Below, one piece after another: positions 53,412 to 62,409 of a stretch of 64,000 nt of DNA (its first letter is position 1; the number at the start of each line of letters is the position of its first letter). The stretch spans positions 330,051 through 394,050 of the forward strand of contig NZ_BSNY01000021.1 of NCBI RefSeq assembly GCF_030160235.1, written 5' to 3'. The position numbers were made by a program, and so were the translations under genes. This DNA is from Mesorhizobium huakuii. Lineage in GTDB: Bacteria > Pseudomonadota > Alphaproteobacteria > Rhizobiales > Rhizobiaceae. A model generated the notes under the pieces. It was not told the DNA's origin. It did no database searches and saw only the letters and a program-made list of their open reading frames with translations.

Positions 53412-54398
53412 ATGAGCACCTCCGCGATCACGTCTCCGCCCGTCCCCTTCGGCCGCCGCATAAAGCGCTTTATGGCCGACCGGCCGCTCGTGCCGCTGAT
53501 CATCCTGCTGGTCATCCTGGTGGTGATCCTGCAGATCCTGCGCCCCGGCATCGTCAACGAGCGCTGGATCGCCAACACCATCAAATTCGCCATTCCGCTG
53601 GCCATCCTCGCCGGCTGCCAGACCATGACCATGCTGACCGGCGGCATCGACCTCTCCGTCGGCACGGTGGCGACGATGAGCGCCTTCATCATGGCGACGC
53701 AGATCGTCAACCAGGACCCTTCTGTCGCCTTCCTGCTGGCGATGATGCCGGCGGTGCTGATCGGCCTGGTCAACGGCATCGGCGTCGGCGTCTTCCGCGT
53801 CCACCCGCTGATCATGACGCTGGGCACCAGCCTGATCGGCACAGGCTGCCTGCAAGTCTACCAGCGCACGGTGATCGCGTCGGGCGCCAAGATCCCCGAC
53901 TTCCTCGCCTGGCTCGGCACCGGCGTAACGTGGGGTTTCCCCAACGCCCTGCTGCTGTTCATACCGCTGGCGGCGCTGATCGTCTTCACGCTGGCCCGCA
54001 CCGGCTTCGGCCGCCTGCTCTACGCCGTCGGCGACAATGAGCGCGCGACGCGCCTGTCGGGCGTGCAGTACTGGCAGGTCATCACGGCGCTCTACGTCAC
54101 CTCGAGCCTGCTCGCCGGCATCACCGGCCTGCTCTATATCGGCCTGATCAAGGCCCCTTCCCTGTCGCTCGCCGAACCCCTGGTCCTGCCCTCGGTCGCC
54201 GCCGCCGTCATCGGCGGCACCTCCATCTTCGGCGGCCGCGGCGGCTACACCGGCACCATCGTCGGCGCGCTGATCCTGACCGTGCTGACGACGCTGCTGA
54301 CCATCCTGCAGATGCCGGAGGGGGCGAGGCGCATCCTGTTCGGCCTGATCGTGCTGTTCGTGACGGCGGCTTATCTGCGGATCGTGGAGGAGCGGTGA
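53412..54398 (+). CDS. Sugar ABC transporter permease 2 (RbsC-like)
   Basis: 328 residues. Motifs: TMTMLTGGIDLSVGTVATMS, RVHPLIMTLGTSLIG, YAVGDNERATRLSGVQYWQV and VIGGTSIFGGRGGYTG. Complete and in frame with a TGA at 54396. The last 345 bases of this gene recur as two degenerate fragments further right (55869 and 58612). This makes the gene the probable origin of a repeated insertion or duplication. Confidence 0.93.
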   Translation: MSTSAITSPPVPFGRRIKRFMADRPLVPLIILLVILVVILQILRPGIVNERWIANTIKFAIPLAILAGCQTMTMLTGGIDLSVGTVATMSAFIMATQIVNQDPSVAFLLAMMPAVLIGLVNGIGVGVFRVHPLIMTLGTSLIGTGCLQVYQRTVIASGAKIPDFLAWLGTGVTWGFPNALLLFIPLAALIVFTLARTGFGRLLYAVGDNERATRLSGVQYWQVITALYVTSSLLAGITGLLYIGLIKAPSLSLAEPLVLPSVAAAVIGGTSIFGGRGGYTGTIVGALILTVLTTLLTILQMPEGARRILFGLIVLFVTAAYLRIVEER

Positions 54399-54948
54399 CA
54401 AGGACCTTGAGCGGCCGGCCATGAATTTATCGCCTGCGCATCCAGATCTCGCCACAATACAATCAGTCTCTAAATTTAGAAATACATTATATATCTCAAA
54501 AATAGTTATCTAGATTCGTAAAATTCAGAATTGGCTACTGGCGGTAAAATAAAACGCTGCTAGATTTCTCCTATTGCGGGTAGCGGCAGGGCTAATATGC
54601 ACCGCGACCGACTTGACTGCCGCGCAGTTCGACTTCGTCTTGTAGGGAGCGCGCCCCGCGGCGTCTGACGAAGCGCCGCCACGGGCCAGGGCTTCGCTCT
54701 GTGTTCAAATCACTTGGACTGTCGGCAATCCAATGATTGAACACAGAGATGGAGTGGCCAAGGAATATTTTTCATGGAAGGTCGTCGCTTCCGCGAAGCC
54801 GTCACTTATATTATTTGTTGTTGAATTATATTTGGCGAACGCTGTCGATGTCAGAATAACTATTTCCTTCCGCCGCTCACTTTCAACCATTGTTTAACTG
54901 CCATGCTTCATCCTGCGGATCGCAGGCAAGAAATTCAAGGATTGCTCG
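54399..54948. other. AT-rich non-coding stretch, 550 bp
   Basis: Between the permease and the orphan gene. About 54430-54590 and 54760-54890 are much lower in GC than the surroundings, which suggests acquired DNA. It holds a long imperfect hairpin (54698-54747). The short leftward frame here lacks a convincing start signal. No RNA gene is recognised. Confidence 0.6.
54698..54747. other. Long imperfect hairpin
   Basis: TCTGTGTTCAAATCACTTGG pairs with the inverted CCAATGATTGAACACAGA, with two bulges and a loop of about ten bases. It could be a terminator remnant, small-RNA stem or recombination-end structure. Confidence 0.5.
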
Positions 54949-55827
54949 ATGCAGATCACCTCGGACCTCACCGTTACGATACAGAAGTTGCTGTCGGCCA
55001 GGAGCGGTGTTGCTGGCACGAGCCAGCAGGCGTTCGCCAAGGCGGGCACGGCGCTGCGGACCGAGGCTCCGGTCATTCGTCCGGGCGCGACCGGCGACGA
55101 GGATGGCACCGAATACGATCCGTTCGGCAGCTTCGGCCGGGCCCCCGATGTGCCGGCGACTTCGTCCGCCGCTGCACCCTCCACCACCACGGCGGACGAC
55201 CCCTACATGCACGCCGGCAAGGCCAATTATGGCGAGCTCTATGCCGAGTATACGCGCTTCATCGGCTCGATGGTCGAGGCGGATCGCCAGCATAAGGACT
55301 CCACCGTCCCACGCTACTTCATCCCTGCCGGCGAGACGCAGGAGACGGTGATGGCCATGGAAGAACATGACTATATGTGGGCCGTCCAGGACGAGATGGA
55401 GGCCGCCGCCGACCGCAGCCCGCAGGCGCAGGCCAACAAGGCGATTGCCAACCAGGGCCTGAGCTTCGGCGACGCCACCAGGATGGCATCCGATGCCTTG
55501 TTCAGCCTGCAGAAGGCATTGCCGGCCCTGAACGACACGCTGGCGCGCCTGACTCCCACGGCGGTTGAAGAGCGCATGCAAAGCGTCGGCGGCGACCCGA
55601 AGCTGCAACGTCTCGCGCAACAGGTGGCCAAGAGCGATATGCTGTTCGCCAGGAGCAGCCTTCGCTACGTCGACAGGATCGTGAGAAGCATCGAGAGCGG
55701 CCCCAACAAGGTCGACGGCGCCATCCTGGTCAAGGACGACCAGGGCCAGTACCAGCTTGGCGATTTCTCGATCTCATTCAACGGTCAGCTGATGCTGACC
55801 TCCAGGGATACGTTCAAGGCATTCTGA
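54949..55827 (+). CDS. Orphan protein of unknown function
   Basis: 292 residues; I recognise no family. The N-terminal 80 residues are Ser/Thr/Ala/Pro-rich and probably disordered (DVPATSSAAAPSTTTADDP). The rest is helical and charged: NYGELYAEYTRFIGSMVEAD, ALFSLQKALPALNDTLARL, SSLRYVDRIVRSIESG, with an ending YQLGDFSISFNGQLML. No signal peptide or membrane segment. A disordered N-terminus plus helical body occurs in secreted effectors, among others, but nothing proves this. It sits as single cargo between two copies of the permease 3' end. Confidence 0.7.
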   Translation: MQITSDLTVTIQKLLSARSGVAGTSQQAFAKAGTALRTEAPVIRPGATGDEDGTEYDPFGSFGRAPDVPATSSAAAPSTTTADDPYMHAGKANYGELYAEYTRFIGSMVEADRQHKDSTVPRYFIPAGETQETVMAMEEHDYMWAVQDEMEAAADRSPQAQANKAIANQGLSFGDATRMASDALFSLQKALPALNDTLARLTPTAVEERMQSVGGDPKLQRLAQQVAKSDMLFARSSLRYVDRIVRSIESGPNKVDGAILVKDDQGQYQLGDFSISFNGQLMLTSRDTFKAF

Positions 55828-55868
55828 ACGTCGCGAGCGCGTCCGCCGCTTCCCCGGCATTGCTCGCG

Positions 55869-56186
55869 TGCGCCTCTCCGGCGTGCGATACTGGCAGGTC
55901 AGCGCTCTACGTCACCACGAGCCTGTTCGCCGGCGGCCTGCTTTATATCGGCCTGATCAAGGCCCATCGCAAGCCGAACCGCTGGTCCTGCCCTCGGCGG
56001 TGGCGGCCGTGATCGGCGGCATCTTCGTGACCCTGGCGGCTACACCGGCACCGTCATCGGCGCCTTGATGCTGACCGAGCCGACGACGCTGCTGACGATT
56101 TGCCGGAGGGGGCACGGCGAATCCTGTTCGGACTGATCGTGCTGTTCGTGACGGCGGCTCATCTGCGGATCGTGGAGGAGCGCTAG
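55869..56186 (+). pseudogene. Degenerate copy of the permease-2 3' end, copy 2
   Basis: Closely matches the last 345 bases of the permease gene at 53412-54398, with several small deletions that break the frame after RLSGVRYWQV. It ends with the same GTGGAGGAGCG and a stop. It never had its own start or promoter. It bounds the orphan gene on the right and the phosphoethanolamine-transferase-like gene on the left. Confidence 0.85.
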
Positions 56187-56237
56187 TTGATGTGTTGAGC
56201 GGCCGCATTAGGGCCGTCTGCATCGCGTCAGCCAGGC

Positions 56238-58073
56238 TTACCGCGATGTCCCTGAGGTAAGGGTGCTCGCCTGCGCCGGCAGCTTGCCCGGCACCAACGT
56301 CTTCGCGTCAGGTTCGAGGTAGTCCAGTGACAGATCCAACGGATTCCAGTGCATGGACTCGGAGAACAACCCAAAGATATCGCCGCTGGTGAACTGCGCG
56401 GGGTGGGGCGTCGCGGCGAAGAGCGACTCGTCGTATTCGGACGCGATGTCGGCGGGACCGTATCCCATCAGCTCCAGCACGGTAGGAACGATCTGGAAAT
56501 GGCTCGCCTTGCCGCGATTGGCCGCGGCACCGGCCGCGAAACGCGCCCTCAGCGCCGGATCGGCGGCATAGGCCATCAACGGAACCAGACCTACGCGCGG
56601 ATCGGGATTAAAGATGGTGCAGTGGGTCGATTCGCCGACTTTCAGCAGCTGTCCATGGTCGGAAGTATAGAGCATCGCGGTATTCGAAAGATCGGCCCTT
56701 TCGAACAGTTCTTGCATGAAATAATCGACCGACCAGCGGATTGCGTTGCGGTAGGATGCTATGCGTGTCGCAACCGTATCCTGGCCGGCCGACGCCACTG
56801 TGGGGCCGTAGACCGCTTCCGATGGAGGATATGACCAGTCATAGGGAAAATGCGCGCCGTTCTTGTTGGCGTAGATGAAGACGGGCTGGCTGCCGGCCAG
56901 CTCGCCGCGCAGGATCTCTATCAAACGGAGATCGGCATGGTCCATCGCTACATCGTCTATGAGATAGGTCCTGTCGATGTCATGCTTTTCTCGCGCCGTC
57001 ATGAAGTTCGTGTTCCCCAGGACGACGACCGCCTTGGCGGTCGACTGCGCGTCGATATACACCGTCCGGTACCCGGCCTTCTTCGCGTACTGCCAGATCG
57101 TAGGGTTGGTATTGACGGAATGGGCCAGATCGCGACGCGACGCCGCGAGACGCAGTATGGCGTTCGAATAAACGCTGCAATCACCGCCGGACACGGCGGG
57201 ACCGAAATTGACGAATTTGCCTGCGAGGGCGGCAATGCGGGGCGTGTGCGAATTGCCAGGCGTCAGATCGACGAAATCCCCGCGAACGCTTTCGTCGATC
57301 ATCATGACGATGTCGCGGGGCCTGTTCTGCGTTGTGGCGTTCCATGCGACGGAGCGGCGCTCTGGAGCACCTTGTGTCATGATCCGCTCCGCGGCCATCG
57401 CGGAAAGAGCCAGCGGAGCGAATTGTTTCGGCATGCCTGAGGAGCCCCCGCCGTCCTTGGCGTAAACCACGGCGGCAATCATTAGAATCGGCAACATGGG
57501 CAGCCAAGCCATGCGCCCCATCCATCTCGATAGCCGGGCGCCTTTCGCTGCTGGCGGAATCGAAAGCGACGCCACGCCAAAGGCCATGATTGCGGCGGCG
57601 GGCCAGATCAGCCGATCGTAGAAACTGGCGGCCTCGCCGACCGAATTGCGGCTCGCCCAAAGGGAAAGAATATCGAAGACCGACAGATCGGCGTTACTTG
57701 CCTTGAAATAGAGCCAGGCCGCCGCGCTCGACAGGGCAAGCGGCACGGCCCAGAGGAGACGTGTGACGAGCCGGGGCTGAAATGATGCGAACAACAACGC
57801 CACCATCGCCAGTCCCCAGATTGCCAGGAATGAGGTCAGCGTCGTGAAGCGCCCGTTGGCAACGAGATTCCCGACTCGATCCCAGAAGTCGAAACTGGTG
57901 ATCGCCAAGAAACCGGCGATCATGATCAATTTGACACATAAGGCTACCACGCCCCAACGACTGTGATGATCGACCGGAGCCTGATCGGCGCGTTCACCTG
58001 CGGCCGGCATGGCGACGCTCCGGATCTTGGAATGAGTTGACGACAAAGACGCGGCGACCGTTACGTCGGACAT
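56238..58073 (-). CDS. Phosphoethanolamine transferase / sulfatase-like membrane enzyme
   Basis: 611 residues. Five or so N-terminal membrane helices (residues about 40-210) precede a periplasmic alkaline-phosphatase-fold domain. The nucleophile region is IVMMIDESVRGDF, the metal region SDHGQLLKVGES, with HFPYDW and CTIFNPDPR between. It is similar to enzymes that modify lipid A, cardiolipin or glucans with phosphoethanolamine or phosphoglycerol. The ATG at 58073 has AGGCGGATGC upstream. It is inverted relative to its neighbours and enclosed by two fragments of a permease gene, so it is likely acquired cargo. Confidence 0.82.
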   Translation of the reverse strand: MSDVTVAASLSSTHSKIRSVAMPAAGERADQAPVDHHSRWGVVALCVKLIMIAGFLAITSFDFWDRVGNLVANGRFTTLTSFLAIWGLAMVALLFASFQPRLVTRLLWAVPLALSSAAAWLYFKASNADLSVFDILSLWASRNSVGEAASFYDRLIWPAAAIMAFGVASLSIPPAAKGARLSRWMGRMAWLPMLPILMIAAVVYAKDGGGSSGMPKQFAPLALSAMAAERIMTQGAPERRSVAWNATTQNRPRDIVMMIDESVRGDFVDLTPGNSHTPRIAALAGKFVNFGPAVSGGDCSVYSNAILRLAASRRDLAHSVNTNPTIWQYAKKAGYRTVYIDAQSTAKAVVVLGNTNFMTAREKHDIDRTYLIDDVAMDHADLRLIEILRGELAGSQPVFIYANKNGAHFPYDWSYPPSEAVYGPTVASAGQDTVATRIASYRNAIRWSVDYFMQELFERADLSNTAMLYTSDHGQLLKVGESTHCTIFNPDPRVGLVPLMAYAADPALRARFAAGAAANRGKASHFQIVPTVLELMGYGPADIASEYDESLFAATPHPAQFTSGDIFGLFSESMHWNPLDLSLDYLEPDAKTLVPGKLPAQASTLTSGTSR

Positions 58074-58611
58074 GCATCCGCCTCGAAGACGAACCACGGA
58101 CAAGCCACTCGCCCGCCCCTGGAAGAATGCCGTTCAGACGGTGTTCCGATGACAGACCACCGCTGCGCGTCGGTGCATGGTCTAGTGACCGGCGATGAGC
58201 GACGCCTTCGCTGGCACAGCTTGGTTCGTGCATCGACCACTGGCCTCGCATGCCCTGCAGTTCCTGGAACTCCAGCCCTAAAAAGCATCGCCATGTCACA
58301 CCGATCGCTTGACGTCGCATCAGTGTTGCACGAGCTCAGGCGTTAGCTCTTGACCGGCTTGCAAGGTTGGTCGTCCGCTATGCCCCATTCTCCGCCAGGA
58401 AATCATAGTCTTCACCACCTGCCACATGTATGCGGTTGTCCGGCGGCTACGCTACGGGGGAGTGAGCTTAGAGAAGCCTAGCCAGCCTGTGATGGCTCAA
58501 AGGCCTCTCAGCTTGCCATGAGTATCTGCCCATCTGAAATCCACGGCTTCATTCATTTGAAGGAGACCAGCGTGCATTGGTTTTCGCGATAGCGCATTGA
58601 TGCCCGGTCTT
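58074..58611. other. Non-coding stretch upstream of the transferase-like gene, 538 bp
   Basis: It probably holds the leftward promoter near 58080-58330. No gene, RNA or named repeat is recognised in the remainder up to the third permease fragment. Confidence 0.5.
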
Positions 58612-58829
58612 GCTGCAATACTGGCAGGTCATCACGGCGCTCCACATCACCTCGAGCCTGCTCGCCGGCGGCCGGCTCGATATCGGCCTGATCAAGGGCA
58701 CCGGCGCCCTGACCGTGCTGACGACGCTGTTGACGATTTTGCAGATGACGGAGGGCACGGCGGATATTGTTCGGGCTGATCGTGCTGTTTGTGACTGCGG
58801 CGTGTTTGCGGATTGTGGAGGAGAGGTAG
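58612..58829 (+). pseudogene. Degenerate copy of the permease-2 3' end, copy 3
   Basis: Shares ATACTGGCAGGTCATCACGG and the block GACCGTGCTGACGACGCTG with the intact permease, lacks about 110 bases in the middle, and ends GTGGAGGAGAGGTAG. Downstream, a TGGCCGCATCGGGGCCGC-like stretch also resembles the sequence after copy 2. No start codon of its own. Confidence 0.8.
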
Positions 58830-59359
58830 GAGCGAGTTGACTGGCCGCATCGGGGCCGCGAACTGACTGACAGCTGCTGGAGTCGGACCAGCAGAAGCAG
58901 ACTTAGATTCTATCGAGCGGCGTTGCTGCCCTGACCGGATTTGGAGATGGACACTTAAGTCCCGTTAAGACGACAGCCGTCTCGCCATAGTAGCTCGAAT
59001 TGCGCCTAGCGCGCCACGACCTTACAAAAACGGGACACTCACGCCCCGACATGCATCTTCAATTTGGCTTAAAGGTGAAGCCCCGAAAGTTTCAATAAAG
59101 TTGTTGCCGGCGATCTATGCAGCTTTCCAGCCTTGGCTCATGCCGCGGCTGACGAGAAGGGCCATGTCAGGACCGGGGGTTAAGGCCCGAGATGACCCCC
59201 ATGAATGTAAGTGTTGCCGTTACATCAGGCATGCATGCAAATCTCCAAACTTAGTTTCGCCTATGCCGGCACCACATGCTTGCATGTGTCCTAAATAAAA
59301 TCCATTACCTGCACAATCGACAGATTGCGCCAGCTTATGCCGCAAGTTTAGCGCGGAAA
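58830..59359. other. Non-coding stretch before IS remnant, 530 bp
   Basis: No convincing gene. It has mixed composition and only fragmentary reading frames; it may be decayed mobile DNA. Nothing further identified. Confidence 0.5.
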
Positions 59360-59795
59360 CGCCCGCGGCGCAGCTTTCCTCAAGAACCTGGTCGAAGTTT
59401 CCCTTTCCAGATCCACACCGTGCTCACCGACAACGGCATGGCTTTCGCCGATCGGCGCAAGAGTCGCGATCATCCCAGCCGACGCTTCCTGGGTCCGCAC
59501 ATCTTCGACCGCGCCAGCATCGTCAATGGCATCGAACACCGGCCGACCAAACGCTATCATCCTTGGACCAATGGTCAGGCCGAGCGGATGACGCGAACGA
59601 TCAAGGACGCCACGGTCAAGGTCTACCACTACGATGATCTGGAGAGCCTCAAGACCCCATGTCACGGCCTTCATTGCCGCCTACAACTCTGCGACGGCGA
59701 GCACCCTGCCAGGTCATCTGCGACACATGGACCAAGGACCCGTCAATCTTCAAAATCAACCGCGCCATCTCATTGCGGGACCCACACCCAGAGCC
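59360..59795 (+). pseudogene. IS481-family transposase remnant
   Basis: Pieces of the integrase core lie in three frames: FPFQIHTVLTDNGMAFAD (with DDE Asp), GIEHRPTKRYHPWTNGQAER (with DDE Glu region), TIKDATVKVYHYDDLESL, then ICDTWTKDPSIFKIN and a C-terminal RHLIAGP. Frame changes near 59395 and 59650 and a lost internal segment make it inactive. No terminal inverted repeats can be placed. It marks the right side of the scarred region. Confidence 0.8.
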
Positions 59796-59907
59796 CGCCC
59801 GGAATTTGGTTTCCCACGGTTCTTTGCTAGATATCGTGAACCGCGCGTTCGGCTGCCCAGCGAAGGGCTTCGGACCGAGCGGCCGTCCATACCAGTCAGG
59901 ATGCGCC

Positions 59908-60459
59908 ATGCCACGCCCGAAGACCGTTTCAGACGAAGATGTGCTTGCGGCCGCACTGGAGGTTCTGGCCACGCACGGCACGAACTTCACATTGACCGAA
60001 CTGGCGCGCCACGTCGGGCTTTCTCGCGCCACGCTAATCCAGCGGTTTGGAGATCGCGACGCGATCCTTTTGAAGCTCGCGCAGCGTGAAGTGTCGATGA
60101 CCCGCGCGTGGCTGAACGGATTGCCCATTGAAAATGGCCCGGACGGGCTTTGGCGTTTCTTGACGCGGATCGTTGAAAGCATGGGCACTGGTGATGGCTT
60201 TTCCGTTCGCGTACTGATTGCCTCGTTGGAAGCGGCCGATCCCGCGCTGCGCGCTTTGGCAGGCGAGCGCTACGGCCTGGTCCAGGATGCCATTGCCGCC
60301 CGCTTGCCTGATGACCCCCGTCGGCACGAGACCGCGCGGCACCTTCATGCGGTCATCGCGGGCGCGGCCATGCAGTGGGTCGCGACCAACAGGTCCATGG
60401 GATTGTCCGCGTTTGTTCTGCATCGGCTGAGATGGAGTCTCGAAAAACAGTCAAACTAG
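59908..60459 (+). CDS. TetR/AcrR-family transcriptional regulator
   Basis: 183 residues. N-terminal HTH: EDVLAAALEVLATHGTNFTLTELARHVGLSRATLIQRFGDRDAILL. A helical ligand domain follows (ALRALAGERYGLVQDAIAARL). Start ATG at 59908 with AGG upstream; it begins only 113 bases after the transposase remnant. The next gene, an alpha/beta hydrolase, is preceded by a TetR-like inverted repeat and is the probable target. Confidence 0.88.
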   Translation: MPRPKTVSDEDVLAAALEVLATHGTNFTLTELARHVGLSRATLIQRFGDRDAILLKLAQREVSMTRAWLNGLPIENGPDGLWRFLTRIVESMGTGDGFSVRVLIASLEAADPALRALAGERYGLVQDAIAARLPDDPRRHETARHLHAVIAGAAMQWVATNRSMGLSAFVLHRLRWSLEKQSN

Positions 60460-60461
60460 GC

Positions 60462-60508
60462 TTGACGCCCAGCTCTCGTATTTATAACCAACGCGTAGGT
60501 TACAAATA
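60462..60508 (+). promoter_or_regulatory. Promoter and inverted-repeat operator between tetR-type gene and hydrolase
   Basis: TATTTATAACC (60479-60489) and GGTTACAAATA (60498-60508) are inverted with one mismatch. A TTGACG at 60462 and TATAAC at 60483 could be promoter elements, with a short 15-base spacer, overlapped by the operator. Confidence 0.5.
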
Positions 60509-60587
60509 ACAGAGGATGGAGAGACGTGAGTTGTTTTGGCGACGGCACGGATTCCGATACTGCGGCGGCGGCAAGGCGGAGACTAAT

Positions 60588-61430
60588 GTGATACGTGTTC
60601 ACAACGGCGGTATCGAGCTGGCTACCGATGTCATGGGCGAACCAGTCCGGGGCACCATAGTGCTGGCCATGGGCGCCACAGCTTCGATGGTATGGTGGCC
60701 CACCAGCCTGGTCGAAACGCTGGCAGCAGCAGGATATCAGGTTATCCGGTTCGACCACCGGGATACAGGGCAGTCGACAACACATGCGCCCGGCGATGTC
60801 CAATATGGTGTCCATCATCTCGCCGGCGATGTCATGGCCATTCTCGATGCCTATGGGGTTCATGCCGCGCATTTGGTCGGCATGTCACTTGGCGGCTACA
60901 TTTCGCAGATTGCGGCTCTCGACCATCCGACGCGCGTCCTTTCGCTCACCCTGATTGCGGCCGAGCCCGTCGGCTTGGCGTATGCCGGCGAAGGAATTGC
61001 ACCCGCGATCCTCGATCATTTCGGGAAAATGGCGGAACTCGACTGGTCGGACCATCATGCGGTGGTGGAGTTCCTGCTGCGCGTGGCCGAACTTAGCGCA
61101 GGCTCTGCCTATCCGTTCGACCGGGTGGCGGCGATAAATCGAATTGAACTCGAACTGCAGCGCACCGGCAGTATGCGGAGCGCGTTCAACCACGCCATGA
61201 TCGCAGCCGAACTCGAGCCAGATCTTACCGCCTGTTCCTTGAAAATGCCGGTAATGGTGATCCACGGTAGCGAAGACCCGATTATATCAATCGCTGCTGC
61301 CCATAAGACGCAACAGGCAATTCCCGGATCGGAATTGCTGGTACTGGACGGTCGAGGACATGAACTTTTGGAACAGGATGTTCCGGAAATCGCCCGAGCG
61401 ATACTTCGCGCCTGCTCAAGGGCCGGATAG
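60588..61430 (+). CDS. Alpha/beta hydrolase
   Basis: 280 residues from a GTG with GGAG six bases upstream; the open frame extends to 60516 but without support. Nucleophile elbow G-M-S-L-G-G (HLVGMSLGGYISQ), acid in VIHGSEDPIIS, His in LDGRGHELLEQ. Oxyanion region VLAMGATASMVWW and the typical FDHRDTGQS. Similar to epoxide-hydrolase/esterase-type proteins; substrate unknown. Probably controlled by the TetR gene in front. Confidence 0.85.
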   Translation: MIRVHNGGIELATDVMGEPVRGTIVLAMGATASMVWWPTSLVETLAAAGYQVIRFDHRDTGQSTTHAPGDVQYGVHHLAGDVMAILDAYGVHAAHLVGMSLGGYISQIAALDHPTRVLSLTLIAAEPVGLAYAGEGIAPAILDHFGKMAELDWSDHHAVVEFLLRVAELSAGSAYPFDRVAAINRIELELQRTGSMRSAFNHAMIAAELEPDLTACSLKMPVMVIHGSEDPIISIAAAHKTQQAIPGSELLVLDGRGHELLEQDVPEIARAILRACSRAG

Positions 61431-61642
61431 TTGGCAGCGATTGAAACTGGTCGGGGTGTTGGCAGCACAATTGAGACGTCGGACAATCGTACGCGCAATG
61501 CGCGCTTCAGGAAACGGACGGCCAAGACCATGTGGCCTGTATGGGATGCAAAAATGCCATCTGCTTCAGCCACGTGAACTGCCGGCGTTCAAACGAGCAG
61601 TCTCATTTCCCGGCTCATCCCTGTACGAAAGCGTCCAATTAG

Positions 61643-61709
61643 TTTCCAAACTTGGAAAGTGACTTGTGCGCGGCATATCTCTCTGGCATACAGTTTCCAA
61701 CATTGGAAA
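61643..61709. promoter_or_regulatory. Twin palindromic operators of the GST-ArsR operon
   Basis: TTTCCAA-AC-TTGGAAA (61643-61658) and TTTCCAA-CA-TTGGAAA (61694-61709) are near-identical perfect palindromes, 51 bp centre to centre. The downstream ArsR-type repressor is the obvious candidate ligand. Confidence 0.75.
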
Positions 61710-61725
61710 CCAAAGGTCCACTATC

Positions 61726-62409
61726 TTGCTCAAGCTATATATCCATCCGCTAGCCTCGTTCTGCCACAAGGTGCTTATTGGCCTTTATGAGAACGCCACC
61801 TCCTTCGACTCGCACATTGTTGACTTTGCTGATTTTGGCTCTGCCGCTTCCCACATCGAGCGCTGGCCAGTGGGCAAGATCCCGGTGCTGCACGACAGCG
61901 CTAACAACCGGATCGTGCCGGAAACAAGCATCATAGTCGAATATCTTCAGCATCACTATCCGGGGCCGTTGCAGCTCATCCCGGACGATAAGGAACGGCA
62001 GCTCGACGTGCGCCTGTGGGATCGATTCTTTGATCTTTATGTCAGTGGGCCCATGCAGAAGATCGTTACGGACCGCATCAGGCCGGAAGGATCCAGCGAT
62101 CCGCATGGCGTCGCCGAAGCACATGCCACACTCGACACGGCCTACGCGATGATCGAGGGGCAATTGTATGGACGGCAATGGATCACAGGCAGCGACTTCA
62201 CCCTGGCCGACTGCTCGGCGCTGCCGGCGCTGTTTTTTGCCTCCATCGTGCATCCTTTCGGTCCGGATCAGCGGGAGCTGCACGTTTACTTGGAGCGTTT
62301 GCTGGCACGTCCGTCCGTCCAGCGCGCGATGCGCGAGGCTCAGCCCTACTTCAAGTTCTTCCCTTATAGGGAGGCTATGCCCAAACACTTCCTGGAAGTC
62401 GCCGAATGA
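61726..62409 (+). CDS. Glutathione S-transferase family protein
   Basis: 227 residues from a TTG at 61726. That start is chosen because the second operator palindrome ends at 61709 and AAAGG lies between; a GTG at 61666 would put coding sequence across the operator. N-terminal thioredoxin-like half (LKLYIHPLASFCHKVLIGLYE, IPVLHD, PETSIIVEYL) and C-terminal helical half (GSDFTLADCSALPALFF). It may detoxify electrophiles. Its stop overlaps the ArsR start (ATGA). Confidence 0.85.
   Translation: MLKLYIHPLASFCHKVLIGLYENATSFDSHIVDFADFGSAASHIERWPVGKIPVLHDSANNRIVPETSIIVEYLQHHYPGPLQLIPDDKERQLDVRLWDRFFDLYVSGPMQKIVTDRIRPEGSSDPHGVAEAHATLDTAYAMIEGQLYGRQWITGSDFTLADCSALPALFFASIVHPFGPDQRELHVYLERLLARPSVQRAMREAQPYFKFFPYREAMPKHFLEVAE

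Noticed and set aside
54399-54700. tRNA gene as integration site next to the permease
   Set aside because: No cloverleaf or T-loop-like sequence was found; the repeated 3' end is that of a protein gene.
54705-54890. Leftward 61-codon frame in the AT-rich stretch
   Set aside because: It runs through the long hairpin and lacks a ribosome site; low-GC DNA makes such frames less remarkable only if codon use is biased, which it is not.
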